From Mesorhizobium sp. NBSH29 (GTDB taxonomy: Bacteria; Pseudomonadota; Alphaproteobacteria; Rhizobiales; Rhizobiaceae): a stretch of 64,000 nucleotides of DNA. The translations under genes and the position numbers were made by a program. Of the stretch, positions 40,184-48,745 are shown one piece after another. The number at the start of each line of letters is the position of its first letter. Position 1 is the first letter of the stretch. The notes below the pieces were generated by a model. It was not told the origin of the DNA. It ran no database searches and saw nothing but the letters and a program-made list of their open reading frames with translations. The stretch lies in the NCBI RefSeq assembly GCF_015500055.1, contig NZ_CP045492.1, forward strand, positions 382,501-446,500, in the 5' to 3' direction.

Positions 40184-41071
40184 ATGCCTGTTTTGTTTTC
40201 TCGCGCCACGTTAGTCACTTGCGGACTGGCCATCGGTACCCTGTTGCTCCCTGCTGGCCTCGCCAGCGCCGAGGAAGACAAGGTGATCGCCACCGTCAAT
40301 GGGCAGCCCATCACCGATGCCGAGCTGTCGCTTGCACAGAGCGACCTAGACCAGCAATTCTCAAGGCTCCCCGAAGATCAGCGCCGCGCAGCAGCGCTTT
40401 CAGCCGTTATCGAAATCCGTCTTATGAGCGAAAAAGCCAAGACTGATGGACTGGATAAGGATGCAGACTTTCAACGCCGGATGGAATTCCTCCAGCAGCG
40501 CGCACTTCACAGCGTGGTTGTCGAGGCAGACGTTGCAGCCAAAGTAACGGACGCAGAAATCCGCGCCCGCTACGACACCGAAATTGCCGCTACGCCTCCC
40601 GTCAACGAAGTACATGCACGCCACATCTTGGTGAAGACCAAGGAAGAGGCCGAAGCCCTTGTGAAAGAACTCGACGCCGGCGGTGATTTCGAGAAGCTCG
40701 CCAACGAGCACACCAGCGATCCAAGCGGCAAGACAAGCGGTGGCGATCTCGGCTATTTCGGTCCCGGCCAGATGGTCCCTGAGTTTGAAACAGCAGCAAT
40801 GGCGCTCGAAGTCGGCGCCTACACCAAAGTACCTGTTCAGAGCCAGTTTGGCTTCCACATCATCAAGGTGGAGGACAAACGCGCCCAACAGGCACCCGAA
40901 TTTGATCAGGTCAAGGATCAGTTTCGCTCGATGGTACTGCGCGATAAATATTTCGCGTTGGTAAAATCGCTGCGCGATGCGGCCAAGGTAGATATCGCAG
41001 ATGCCGACCTCAAGGCGGGCGTCGAGCAGATGGAAAAACAGGCGCGGGGCGAGGCCGAAGCCAAGCCGTAA
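40184..41071 (+). CDS. Periplasmic peptidyl-prolyl cis-trans isomerase (parvulin/SurA-type)
   Basis: 295 residues from ATG at 40184, eight bases after GGAGAAG. A signal sequence ends near 'AGLASAEED'. The SurA-like N-domain ('VNGQPITDAELSLAQSDL') is followed by a rotamase domain (about 135-235: 'HARHILVKTKEEAEAL', 'DPSGKTSGGDLGYFGPG', 'TQSQFGFHIIKVED' region). It folds outer-membrane or periplasmic proteins. Divergent from secA, and the protein it helps export would use that pathway. The frame is open 26 codons further upstream. Confidence 0.93.
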   Translation: MPVLFSRATLVTCGLAIGTLLLPAGLASAEEDKVIATVNGQPITDAELSLAQSDLDQQFSRLPEDQRRAAALSAVIEIRLMSEKAKTDGLDKDADFQRRMEFLQQRALHSVVVEADVAAKVTDAEIRARYDTEIAATPPVNEVHARHILVKTKEEAEALVKELDAGGDFEKLANEHTSDPSGKTSGGDLGYFGPGQMVPEFETAAMALEVGAYTKVPVQSQFGFHIIKVEDKRAQQAPEFDQVKDQFRSMVLRDKYFALVKSLRDAAKVDIADADLKAGVEQMEKQARGEAEAKP

Positions 41072-41093
41072 CCGTACCATTCTGCAAGCTTCA

Positions 41094-41119
41094 ATGGCGC
41101 CGCCCAGAAGCGGCGCCAT
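41094..41119 (+). terminator. Hairpin after the PpiC gene
   Basis: ATGGCGCCGC (41094-41103) pairs perfectly with GCGGCGCCAT (41110-41119) around a 6-base loop, 23 bases beyond the PpiC stop. No T-run follows, so it is a stable 3' hairpin or a weak terminator between the PpiC gene and argJ. Confidence 0.5.
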
Positions 41120-41227
41120 CATAAACCTGGTCTATGTCGCAAAGGCACTGAGCGAATACGCCTTGCGTCGCCCCAATTCATCGGGCAAACCGGCCTTCCT
41201 TTCGCGTTCACGCCGCCGAGGCTTCCC

Positions 41228-42469
41228 ATGTCGACCGCAATCTCACCGCTTGCACCCAAAAAGCAGCCAAAAATGCCGGCGATTGACGGCGTACGCATCG
41301 CCACAGCGGAGGCGGGCATCAAATATAAGGGTCGCACCGATCTTTTAGTGATGAGCTTTGAAGCGGACACACAGGTTGCCGGCGTCTTCACCAGATCCAA
41401 ATGCCCTTCCGCCCCCGTCGATTTCTGCCGCGCCAATCTCGGAAAAGGATCGGCACGCATACTTGTCGTAAACTCCGGCAATGCCAACGCCTTCACCGGT
41501 CGGAAGGGCCTCCAGTCGACAATCGCCACCGGCGAGTCTGCAGCAAAGGCTGCCGGCTGTACGCCCGGCGATGTGTTTCTTGCCTCGACCGGTGTCATCG
41601 GCGAGCCTCTGGACGCCGGCAAATTCAGCCATCTTCTGGCAGATATGGTGAAGGACGCTGAGCCGTCGCGCTGGGCCGACGCAGGTCGGGCCATCATGAC
41701 CACCGACACCTACCCGAAATATGCCACTCAAACGGTCAAACTCGGCAATGTCGACGTGACCATTAACGGCATCGCCAAGGGCGCAGGCATGATCGCCCCC
41801 GACATGGCGACTATGCTATCCTTCGTCGCAACCGATGCGCCAATTGCAGCGCCGGTATTGCAGGCTCTGTTGTCGCAAGGTGTGGGAAGGACCTTCAATG
41901 CGGTGACTGTGGACAGCGATACGTCGACCAGCGACACGCTGCTCCTCTTCGCGACAGGTGCTGCTGGCAAGCGCGGCGCACCAGAGATTACCGAGTTGAA
42001 GGATCCGCGCCTTTCAAGTTTCAAGCGTGCCCTCAACCGAATTCTAAAATCACTGGCGTTGCAGGTGGTGCGTGATGGCGAAGGCGCGCGCAAGGAGGTT
42101 GAGATCAACGTCACCGGAGCCAAATCCGCTCGCTCGGCCAAGCGCATCGCTCTCTCTATCGCCAACTCGCCACTGGTCAAAACTGCGGTTGCCGGCGAAG
42201 ACGCCAATTGGGGCCGCGTGGTGATGGCGGTCGGCAAGGCTGGCGAACCCGCGGACCGCGACCTGTTGTCGGTCTGGTTCGGCGACATCCGCGTGGCCCA
42301 CAATGGCGAACGGGATCCCGAATATTCGGAAGCAGCCACATCCGACTACATGAAACAGGATGAAATCCGAATCCGCGCCGATATCGGCATTGGCCGCGGC
42401 AAAGCCACCGTCTGGACCTGCGATCTCACCAAGCAATATGTGGAGATCAACGGCGACTACCGGAGCTGA
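41228..42469 (+). CDS. argJ: Bifunctional glutamate N-acetyltransferase / amino-acid acetyltransferase
   Basis: Transfers acetyl from N-acetylornithine to glutamate, the recycling route of arginine synthesis. 413 residues, typical. '[10 protein letters not shown]' is a family block. The precursor self-cleaves before Thr195 in '[12 protein letters not shown]', which then becomes the nucleophile. ATG at 41228. Followed directly by the GNAT and mutT genes, whose starts overlap or abut, so the three form one transcription unit. Confidence 0.98.
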   Translation: MSTAISPLAPKKQPKMPAIDGVRIATAEAGIKYKGRTDLLVMSFEADTQVAGVFTRSKCPSAPVDFCRANLGKGSARILVVNSGNANAFTGRKGLQSTIATGESAAKAAGCTPGDVFLASTGVIGEPLDAGKFSHLLADMVKDAEPSRWADAGRAIMTTDTYPKYATQTVKLGNVDVTINGIAKGAGMIAPDMATMLSFVATDAPIAAPVLQALLSQGVGRTFNAVTVDSDTSTSDTLLLFATGAAGKRGAPEITELKDPRLSSFKRALNRILKSLALQVVRDGEGARKEVEINVTGAKSARSAKRIALSIANSPLVKTAVAGEDANWGRVVMAVGKAGEPADRDLLSVWFGDIRVAHNGERDPEYSEAATSDYMKQDEIRIRADIGIGRGKATVWTCDLTKQYVEINGDYRS

Positions 42470-42470
42470 C

Positions 42471-43241
42471 TTGGCGATCGCCGTGACACCCGATCTGGCA
42501 CGCGTCCGCCGCTATGAGGCCGCAGGTTTTCGCGCCTGGCCGGCGGCTTCCGTCCACTATGACGGTACATGGGTGATCCGCCTGACGCTCGATCATCCTG
42601 CCAAACGGTTGAACTCGGTAAATCCGCTCGATCCGGGCGATATTACCGATCTCGACGAGCGGGTCGTGCGCGCCGCGCGCCGTTTTCAGGCCAACGGACA
42701 AATCTTGACCTTCCGCCTCTCTCCACTCTCGGGTTCGGTATTAGATGGACATTTTGACCATCTTGGCTGGTCGCGCTTTTCCGAATCCATCGTCATGCGG
42801 TTGCCGCTGACAAACCTAACTGTCGACATCGAGCAGGTTTTACCACCGGTCGAAGATAGGGCGTCCTTCATCGCACAGGCCGCCATGGTGCATGACGCCG
42901 ATCCCGCCTACTTGGCCGGTCTGGCCGAACTGCTTGGGCGCATTCAGCCGCATCTTGGTCTCTTCGTACTGGAATCCAGCAAGGGCCCGTTGGCCAGCGC
43001 CATCTCAGTACACGATAACGATCTTGCCGGCATTTTCGAAGTCGCCACCAGCCTGAACCATCGCGGTCAGGGCCATGCGCGCCGGCTCCTTCTGGCAATG
43101 TTGAACTGGTCGAAGTCACGCGGTGCACGCGAGGTCTGGCTGCAGGTCGAGGCTGACAATCTGCCTGCATGTGCGCTTTATCGCTCGTTCGGCTTCAAAG
43201 AAGTTTACCGCTATCACTACAGACGGCCACCGGCTGTCTGA
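42471..43241 (+). CDS. GNAT family N-acetyltransferase
   Basis: 256 residues from TTG at 42471, five bases after GGAG and one base past the argJ stop; a GTG at 42483 is the alternative. The C-terminal GNAT core is clear: 'EVATSLNHRGQGHARRLLLA' with the acetyl-CoA loop and 'LQVEADNLPACALYRSFGF'. The N-terminal half (about 1-110) is divergent, which is usual for this argJ-linked protein. Substrate unknown. Between argJ and mutT. Confidence 0.9.
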   Translation: MAIAVTPDLARVRRYEAAGFRAWPAASVHYDGTWVIRLTLDHPAKRLNSVNPLDPGDITDLDERVVRAARRFQANGQILTFRLSPLSGSVLDGHFDHLGWSRFSESIVMRLPLTNLTVDIEQVLPPVEDRASFIAQAAMVHDADPAYLAGLAELLGRIQPHLGLFVLESSKGPLASAISVHDNDLAGIFEVATSLNHRGQGHARRLLLAMLNWSKSRGAREVWLQVEADNLPACALYRSFGFKEVYRYHYRRPPAV

Positions 43242-43243
43242 AA

Positions 43244-43657
43244 ATGGAAACCCATGCGAAGCGCCTGCTCCTCGTTGCCGCCTGCGCCCTTGTCGACGCC
43301 GATGGCCGCGTGTTGCTATCGCAGCGGCCTGAAGGCAAGTCCCTCGCCGGCCTTTGGGAGTTTCCAGGCGGCAAGGTTGAGACCGGCGAAACGCCCGAAG
43401 AAGCGCTCATCCGCGAATTGCGGGAAGAAATCGGCATCGAGACAAAGGCCGCCTGCCTCGCTCCGCTCACTTTCGCCAGCCACAGCTACGAGACTTTTCA
43501 TCTGCTGATGCCGCTATATGTTTGTCGCCGTTTCGAGGGTACGCCACACCCGCGAGAGGGCCAAACCCTGAAATGGGTGCGTCCGCGCAACATGCGCGAC
43601 TATCCGATGCCCGCTGCCGATGCCCCTTTGATCCCTTTCCTGCTCGATCTCCTTTGA
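43244..43657 (+). CDS. mutT: 8-oxo-dGTP diphosphatase (MutT, Nudix)
   Basis: Removes oxidised guanine nucleotides from the pool. 137 residues from ATG at 43244, two bases after the GNAT stop. Nudix box 'GGKVETGETPEEALIRELRE' followed by 'EIGIE' matches GX5EX7REUXEEXGU. 'LLVAACALVDADGRVLLSQR' and 'LAGLWEFPGGK' are MutT family blocks. The longer frame back to 43169 overlaps the GNAT gene. Confidence 0.96.
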   Translation: METHAKRLLLVAACALVDADGRVLLSQRPEGKSLAGLWEFPGGKVETGETPEEALIRELREEIGIETKAACLAPLTFASHSYETFHLLMPLYVCRRFEGTPHPREGQTLKWVRPRNMRDYPMPAADAPLIPFLLDLL

Positions 43658-43757
43658 TAAGGCTCTTCCTGCGTCATCGTTAATCGATCCTTTAGCCCTA
43701 TGTGAAAAATTGGCGGAGGAACTATTTTGGCGTACGCGCACTCCGGAGATCCAGAAC

Positions 43758-44072
43758 ATGCGTTCTGACGATGATTGGGACTTGATCGAGCCGTCAGTTC
43801 GCGGCTTGCGCGAAACCGGCATGGGCCTGATCCGGCTGGCGCTGCTCTTTGGCGTCATTGCCGTTGCGTTTACGCTTATTCTCGTCCCTACTGCAGACGA
43901 GACGTCGCGGTCCTGGTCGGCTCGCAACGAACTACCAGCCGGTGTCGACAATTTTACCACCGGCAGCGTGCGGCGGCTTGACAACTATACCATTCGGCGC
44001 AGCGTTCTGCAGTCCAATCCCAGTGCAGGATGCATTATCCGCAGTTATGGCCAACGGGAAGGCGACTGCTAG
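43758..44072 (+). CDS. Small single-pass membrane protein of unknown function
   Basis: 104 residues from ATG at 43758, nine bases after GGAG; the open frame begins at a TTG at 43710. An acidic N-terminus 'MRSDDDWDLIEPSVRGLRET' leads into one membrane helix (about 25-45, 'LALLFGVIAVAFTLILV'), then a periplasmic or outer segment. I do not know a named family. It lies 47 bases upstream of an Flp pilin gene, so co-expression is possible. Confidence 0.7.
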   Translation: MRSDDDWDLIEPSVRGLRETGMGLIRLALLFGVIAVAFTLILVPTADETSRSWSARNELPAGVDNFTTGSVRRLDNYTIRRSVLQSNPSAGCIIRSYGQREGDC

Positions 44073-44119
44073 CGACGCCACCTTAACCTTTCTTAATATC
44101 CATCTTGTAGAACGATTTT

Positions 44120-44290
44120 ATGATCCGGCAATTTTTGAAGCACCAGGGCGGCGCAACCGCAATCGAGTATGGGCTGATCGGAGCTCTAATCTCGCTTGCC
44201 ATCGTTGCCGGCGCCAGCAGTTCAGGGATGAGCCTCGGCGATTTATGGATCGCCACAGCGACCAAGCTCTCGGCCGGGCTCCAGAATTAA
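44120..44290 (+). CDS. Flp family type IVb pilin
   Basis: 56 residues. 'GGATAIEYGLIGALISLAI' is the Flp signature: the prepilin peptidase cuts after the Gly, Glu at +5 and Tyr at +6 follow, then a hydrophobic stem. Length fits Flp pilins (50-70 residues). In tad/cpa loci it builds adhesive fibres; no cpa/tad genes are in the window, so assembly depends on genes elsewhere. A 40-bp inverted repeat follows. Confidence 0.9.
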   Translation: MIRQFLKHQGGATAIEYGLIGALISLAIVAGASSSGMSLGDLWIATATKLSAGLQN

Positions 44291-44305
44291 AACGCTGCGC
44301 TATCC

Positions 44306-44345
44306 TATAGCTATCCAATGTTTGCTAAAACATTAGATAGCTATA
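44306..44345. repeat. 40-bp near-perfect inverted repeat
   Basis: Arms of 18 bases at 44306-44323 and 44328-44345 (TATAGCTATC... and ...GATAGCTATA) match with one mismatch around a 4-base loop GCTA. It is AT-rich, lies 15 bases after the Flp stop and 59 bases before the yihY stop on the opposite strand. No T-run follows on either strand, so it is either a bidirectional terminator-like hairpin or a small repeated element. Confidence 0.85.
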
Positions 44346-44404
44346 ACCCTTTGTTTCAAACGTCTCCAGACGCCAAGTCGCTGCACACTTTTGCTGGAGT
44401 TTCT

Positions 44405-45271
44405 CTAGGTGCCGACGCGGGCCCGCGCGTCCAGATAGCGCTTTATCGCGGCATTAAATTCGCCGCCCAGAATAAAAATCAGCGACATGATGTAGAGAAA
44501 CACCACCGCGATCATGATCGAGGCCAACCCCGCATAGGTCGACACGTAGGACGAAAAGCGGTCGAGATAGGCGGCGAAGATCGTCGAGCCCGCCAGCCAA
44601 GCGGCCAGCGTGAAAATAATCCCTGGGACAATGTCGACAAATCGTCTTTTACCGCCAGGTAACCAGAAGTGCACTGCGACCAGCCCCACCACGATGACGC
44701 TTGATGCAATGACATATCGCCACACTGTGCTGGTACCCGTGTAGGGTTGCAGCCATTCAAATTGCGAAGTTGCCAGCCGCGCCAAAATGGGCGCAAACAC
44801 CAGAAACACGCTGATGATAACGAAAATGATTGTGGCAAACACCACAAAGCCCAGGCTCTGCAGACGCCGGAACACAAAACCGCGTGTCTCGCTGACGCGG
44901 TAAGCCCGGTTCAGAGATGTGCGAAGCGCCTCAATACCGTTGGAGGCAAAGAACGCCGCCAACAACACACCGTACGTCAACAGGTCACCGCGCTGGATAG
45001 TCAGCACATTGACGACCTCTCGGGCGATAGGTTCAGCAATCTGGTCGGGCCAGGTATCGAAAACCAAATGGACCGCAGTCTCCGAAAATGCTTCGGCACC
45101 GAGAAAACTGGCAAGCGTGGTTGCGAAGATCAGGAATGGAAACAGCGCCATCAACGCGCTGATAGCCAGATGACTGGCCATCGACCAACCGTCATCATCG
45201 TTGAAATGGCCAAGCGCATCCGAAAGGATGCGCCGTATCGCAACGATCTTCCGCAATGCAGCTCCTTCCAT
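44405..45271 (-). CDS. YihY/virulence factor BrkB family protein
   Basis: 288 residues from ATG at 45271, with six predicted membrane helices. 'MASHLAISALMALFPFLIF' is the YihY N-terminal block and 'IFILGGEFNAAIKRY' lies near the end. The family was once called RNase BN by mistake and is an inner-membrane protein of unknown activity; BrkB relatives relate to serum resistance in Bordetella. The upstream gene is the divergent SDR, only 38 bases from start to start. Confidence 0.93.
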   Translation of the reverse strand: MEGAALRKIVAIRRILSDALGHFNDDDGWSMASHLAISALMALFPFLIFATTLASFLGAEAFSETAVHLVFDTWPDQIAEPIAREVVNVLTIQRGDLLTYGVLLAAFFASNGIEALRTSLNRAYRVSETRGFVFRRLQSLGFVVFATIIFVIISVFLVFAPILARLATSQFEWLQPYTGTSTVWRYVIASSVIVVGLVAVHFWLPGGKRRFVDIVPGIIFTLAAWLAGSTIFAAYLDRFSSYVSTYAGLASIMIAVVFLYIMSLIFILGGEFNAAIKRYLDARARVGT

Positions 45272-45309
45272 TGTTTCACCGCCGCGAATATGGGAAGGCT
45301 TTTGCCCAA

Positions 45310-46173
45310 ATGGCAAGCACAACCAGCCCTGTTCATAATCACGACGCGCCGCGCACTATTCTTGTCACCGGTGCTTCGTCAGGCATCGGCGCACATTGCG
45401 CCCGCGCCCTGAAGGCCGATGGGTGGAGGGTCTTTGCCACTGCCCGCAAACCTGCGGATATTTCCGCTCTCCATGCAGACGGCATAGAATCTCTCTACCT
45501 CGACTACAGCGAACCAGAATCAATTGCAGCCCTTGTCCACGAAATTCTGACGCGCACCGGCGGAACGCTCGACGCTCTGTACAATAATGGCGCTTACGCC
45601 CAGCCTGGCGCCGTCGAGGACTTGCCGGTCGATGCGCTACGCCAGCAATTCGAGGTCAATCTTTTCGGCTGGCATGACCTCACCCGGCGTATTCTGCCTA
45701 TCATGCGCGCCCAGGGGCATGGCCGCATCATTCACTGTTCGTCCATCCTGGGGCTGACGCCAGTTAAGTTTCGAGGGGCGTATGCAGCCTCCAAACATGC
45801 TCTGGAGGGACTGATGCTATGCCTGCGCATGGAGCTTGAGGATTCGGGCATTCATGTCTCGCTTATAGAGCCCGGACCGGTGACATCAAAAATCGCTTCA
45901 AATGGTCTCTATTGGTTCGAAAAAAACATCGACGTTGCGAATTCTGCTCACCGCGAGGCCTACCGTGATCAACTTAAAAGGCTGCGCGGTGGCGGTACCA
46001 ATTCGCGTTTCAAGCTCGGGCCGGAGGCAGTTTATGCGGTATTGCGCCACGCCCTCCTGTCGCGGCGGCCCAAGCCGCATTATACTGTCACAACGCCAGC
46101 GAAGATCGGCGTGTTCTTGAAACGCATTTTGCCGGCATCGCTGCTCTACCGGATTCTTTCCCGGCAGGGCTGA
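45310..46173 (+). CDS. Short-chain dehydrogenase/reductase (SDR)
   Basis: 287 residues from ATG at 45310 with GGAAGG about 11 bases upstream. NAD(P)-binding 'VTGASSGIGAHCARAL', the 'NNGAYAQPG' motif and the catalytic 'Ser...Tyr-x-x-x-Lys' ('CSSILG' and 'YAASKHALEG') are present. The sequence and C-terminus 'LLSRRPKPHYTVTTPAKIG' fit SDRs of unknown substrate. Divergent from yihY and followed 23 bases later by a small twin-TM protein gene. Confidence 0.93.
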   Translation: MASTTSPVHNHDAPRTILVTGASSGIGAHCARALKADGWRVFATARKPADISALHADGIESLYLDYSEPESIAALVHEILTRTGGTLDALYNNGAYAQPGAVEDLPVDALRQQFEVNLFGWHDLTRRILPIMRAQGHGRIIHCSSILGLTPVKFRGAYAASKHALEGLMLCLRMELEDSGIHVSLIEPGPVTSKIASNGLYWFEKNIDVANSAHREAYRDQLKRLRGGGTNSRFKLGPEAVYAVLRHALLSRRPKPHYTVTTPAKIGVFLKRILPASLLYRILSRQG

Positions 46174-46196
46174 ATGCAGCAACCCCGGAAGGCTTC

Positions 46197-46391
46197 ATGG
46201 GTACCGTATTCAACATTCTGGCCATCCTCGTCATGTTCGCTGTGGTGGTCGTTCTGATCCGAGGCCTCGCCAACATGCTGCGCGGCGGCTCCGGCAATGC
46301 TTCCAACAAGCTCATGCAGGCGCGCGTCATGCTGCAGGCCGTGGCACTTGTGTTCATACTTCTGGCGTTTTACTTCACCCGCGGCGGCTGA
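46197..46391 (+). CDS. Twin transmembrane (HIG1-like) small protein
   Basis: 64 residues made of two hydrophobic helices (about 4-26 and 43-62) joined by a short basic loop 'RGLANMLRGGSGNASNKLM'. The pattern matches small proteins of Hyphomicrobiales annotated as twin transmembrane or HIG1 domain, related to respiratory-complex associated proteins. Function in bacteria is unproven. It lies between the SDR and the cobalamin adenosyltransferase, with 11 bases to the latter. Confidence 0.85.
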   Translation: MGTVFNILAILVMFAVVVVLIRGLANMLRGGSGNASNKLMQARVMLQAVALVFILLAFYFTRGG

Positions 46392-46402
46392 ACGGCTGAC
46401 AC

Positions 46403-46978
46403 ATGGTCAAGCTAAACAAGATCTACACCCGAACCGGCGATGACGGCACAACGGGTCTCGGCACCGGCGAGCGGCGGCTGAAGTTCGACCTCCGCGTCAA
46501 AGCCTACGGCACTGTCGACGAGGCCAACGCATGTATCGGGCTCGCACGCGTGCATACCAGAACCACCCATCCCGACCTCGATACCATGCTGTCGCGCATA
46601 CAGAATGATCTGTTCGACCTCGGCGCCGATCTTTCAACTCCCGACGGCGGCAAGGAACTCGGCTATGAGCCCCTGCGCATCATCGCCACACAGGTCACCC
46701 GGCTGGAAAACGACCTCGATCTTTTGAACACGAACCTTGAGCCACTGCGCTCTTTCGTTCTGTCCGGCGGCTCAGCTGCCTCGGCCAATCTCCATTTGGC
46801 GCGCACTGTTGCCCGCCGTGCCGAGCGCATGATGGTCGAGTTGGCGCAGGCCGAGCCCATCAATCCTGAAGGGTTGAAATACATCAACCGCGTTTCCGAT
46901 TTTCTGTTTGTCGCGGCTCGCGTCGTCAATGACAACGGAAAGGCCGACGTGCTATGGGTGCCTGGCCAGAACCGCTAA
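46403..46978 (+). CDS. Cob(I)alamin/cob(I)yrinate adenosyltransferase, PduO type
   Basis: Transfers adenosyl from ATP to reduced corrinoid, the last step to coenzyme B12. 191 residues. 'TRTGDDGTTGLGTGERR' is the PduO-type ATP-binding N-terminus, with 'DEANACIGLAR' and the late 'RVSDFLFVAARVVN' block. The family is also called MMAB in mitochondria. Close by are rhomboid and etfBA, a neighbourhood that I have seen conserved in Rhizobiales. Confidence 0.95.
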   Translation: MVKLNKIYTRTGDDGTTGLGTGERRLKFDLRVKAYGTVDEANACIGLARVHTRTTHPDLDTMLSRIQNDLFDLGADLSTPDGGKELGYEPLRIIATQVTRLENDLDLLNTNLEPLRSFVLSGGSAASANLHLARTVARRAERMMVELAQAEPINPEGLKYINRVSDFLFVAARVVNDNGKADVLWVPGQNR

Positions 46979-46999
46979 GCCAGAGGGAGCGGAAACACC

Positions 47000-47770
47000 A
47001 TGTTCATCCCGCTCCATGACGCCAACAGCCTGAAGTACATCAAATTGCAATATGTGACGTTGGCGCTGATCGCAGCTAACGTTGTGGTCTATCTGATGAC
47101 CTCGCTAGGCAGCGCGCAATTCAGCGAGGCAGCCGTAATCGGCTTCAGTTATATCCCCTCAGTCGCATTCGACATCGCCCAACTGCCTCCGCAATATGAG
47201 TTCGTCCCCGAAAGCCTGACCTACGTCACCTACACCTTTCTGCATGGCGACATTTTTCACCTCGGGGGCAACATGCTGTTCCTCTGGGTGTTTGGTGACA
47301 ATGTCGAAGACGCACTTGGGCATGTTCGATATTTCTTTTTCTATTTCATCTGTGGCGCCGTCGGCGCGTTCTTGCATGGCATCGTGGCTATGGAATCGCA
47401 GATGCCGCTAATCGGAGCTTCGGGCGCCATTGCTGGCATCGTGACTGCCTATCTGGTGCTGCATCCGCGGGTAAAAATATGGGTGCTGGCCTTTGGCCGT
47501 ATTCCGTTGCGCATCCCGGCCTATGCCGTGCTAGCGCTCTGGATTTTGTTCCAGATCTCTATGTTTGCACTGGGCGGAGACGATCAGATTTCCTGGGCGT
47601 GTCATGTCGGCGGCATCTTGGCTGGCGGTGTCCTGGTGTTCTTGCTGCGCCGCAGCGACGTGCCTCTTCTGGATAAGGCGATCGTCACGCCAGACGCGGT
47701 TGTCGTCGAGGACAACAGCGCCGTAGCGCCGGGCAGGGCCGGGCCAGTGCCTCGCTGGGGACGCCAATAA
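47000..47770 (+). CDS. Rhomboid family intramembrane serine protease
   Basis: 256 residues with six membrane helices. Catalytic Ser141 lies in 'GASGAIAG' and His202 in 'CHVGG', so both members of the dyad are present and the protein should be active. 'HLGGNMLFLWVFGDNVED' is the family block before the active-site helix. Substrates are unknown. It starts 21 bases after the cobalamin adenosyltransferase gene and is followed by a 200-base gap before etfB. Confidence 0.94.
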   Translation: MFIPLHDANSLKYIKLQYVTLALIAANVVVYLMTSLGSAQFSEAAVIGFSYIPSVAFDIAQLPPQYEFVPESLTYVTYTFLHGDIFHLGGNMLFLWVFGDNVEDALGHVRYFFFYFICGAVGAFLHGIVAMESQMPLIGASGAIAGIVTAYLVLHPRVKIWVLAFGRIPLRIPAYAVLALWILFQISMFALGGDDQISWACHVGGILAGGVLVFLLRRSDVPLLDKAIVTPDAVVVEDNSAVAPGRAGPVPRWGRQ

Positions 47771-47921
47771 TTCAAACGATTCGCGCTACGGCGCGGTATT
47801 GACGCTCTTGCGACAGGCAACTACGGTCCGCGCGCTCCCAACTGGCTCTCTGGCCTTGAACGGTATGCAACACGACTTTTTCATCTCCGGCATGTCGGCT
47901 TTCGACAAGCTGGACCTTTGC

Positions 47922-47938
47922 GGCGCTGCTATAGCGCC
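47922..47938. repeat. Short palindrome upstream of etfB
   Basis: GGCGCT (47922-47927) and AGCGCC (47933-47938) pair around a 5-base loop in the leader about 34 bases before the etfB ATG. It may be a 5' leader hairpin; no riboswitch family was recognised. Confidence 0.4.
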
Positions 47939-47971
47939 TTCGAAATTTCCGTCTAAGGGGTAATAAACTCG

Positions 47972-48721
47972 ATGAAAGTGCTGGTTCCTGTAAAACGGGT
48001 AGTCGATTACAACGTGAAGATCCGCGTCAAGTCGGATGGATCGGGTGTCGAACTCGCCAATGTGAAAATGTCGATGAACCCGTTCGACGAAATCGCCGTC
48101 GAAGAGGCGATCCGTCTCAAGGAATCTGGCAAGGTCGAAGAAATCATCGTTGTTTCTGTTGGCCCTCAGCAAGCGCAGGAAACCCTGCGTACCGCACTTG
48201 CCATGGGCGCTGACCGTGCAATCCTGGTCAAAACCGATGATCTGGTGGAGCCGCTTGGCGTAGCCAAGGTGCTCAAGGGCGTTGTCGACGCCGAACAGCC
48301 AGGCCTCGTGATCCTTGGCAAGCAGGCAATTGATGACGACGCCAACCAGACCGGCCAGATGCTCGCTGCCCTTCTCGGCTGGAGCCAGGGCACTTTTGCC
48401 TCGAAGGTTGAAGTCGCTGACAGTTCGGTAAAGGTTACCCGCGAAGTTGATGGTGGTCTTCAGACCGTCGAGCTAAAAATGCCAGCGATCATCACCACCG
48501 ATCTGCGCCTCAATCAACCGCGCTATGCATCTTTGCCCAACATCATGAAGGCAAAGAAGAAACCGATGGAAGAAAAGACCGCTGCCGATTTCGGCGCCGA
48601 CCTGTCTCCGAGACTCAAAGTCCTCAAGACCGAAGAGCCAAGCGGCCGCAAGGCAGGCGTCAAGGTCAAGGATGTCGCCGAACTTGTCGACAAGCTGAAA
48701 AACGAAGCCGGCGTCCTCTAA
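47972..48721 (+). CDS. etfB: Electron transfer flavoprotein, beta subunit
   Basis: With EtfA it carries electrons from acyl-CoA dehydrogenases to ETF-ubiquinone oxidoreductase. 249 residues. '[15 protein letters not shown]' is the N-terminal family block and '[20 protein letters not shown]' the AMP-binding region of the beta subunit, with '[13 protein letters not shown]' near the end. ATG at 47972 lies 24 bases before the next reading unit etfA and starts the etfB-etfA unit, which is closed by a strong terminator. Confidence 0.98.
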   Translation: MKVLVPVKRVVDYNVKIRVKSDGSGVELANVKMSMNPFDEIAVEEAIRLKESGKVEEIIVVSVGPQQAQETLRTALAMGADRAILVKTDDLVEPLGVAKVLKGVVDAEQPGLVILGKQAIDDDANQTGQMLAALLGWSQGTFASKVEVADSSVKVTREVDGGLQTVELKMPAIITTDLRLNQPRYASLPNIMKAKKKPMEEKTAADFGADLSPRLKVLKTEEPSGRKAGVKVKDVAELVDKLKNEAGVL

Positions 48722-48745
48722 GGCAATCACAAGGAGTTTGAAGAT

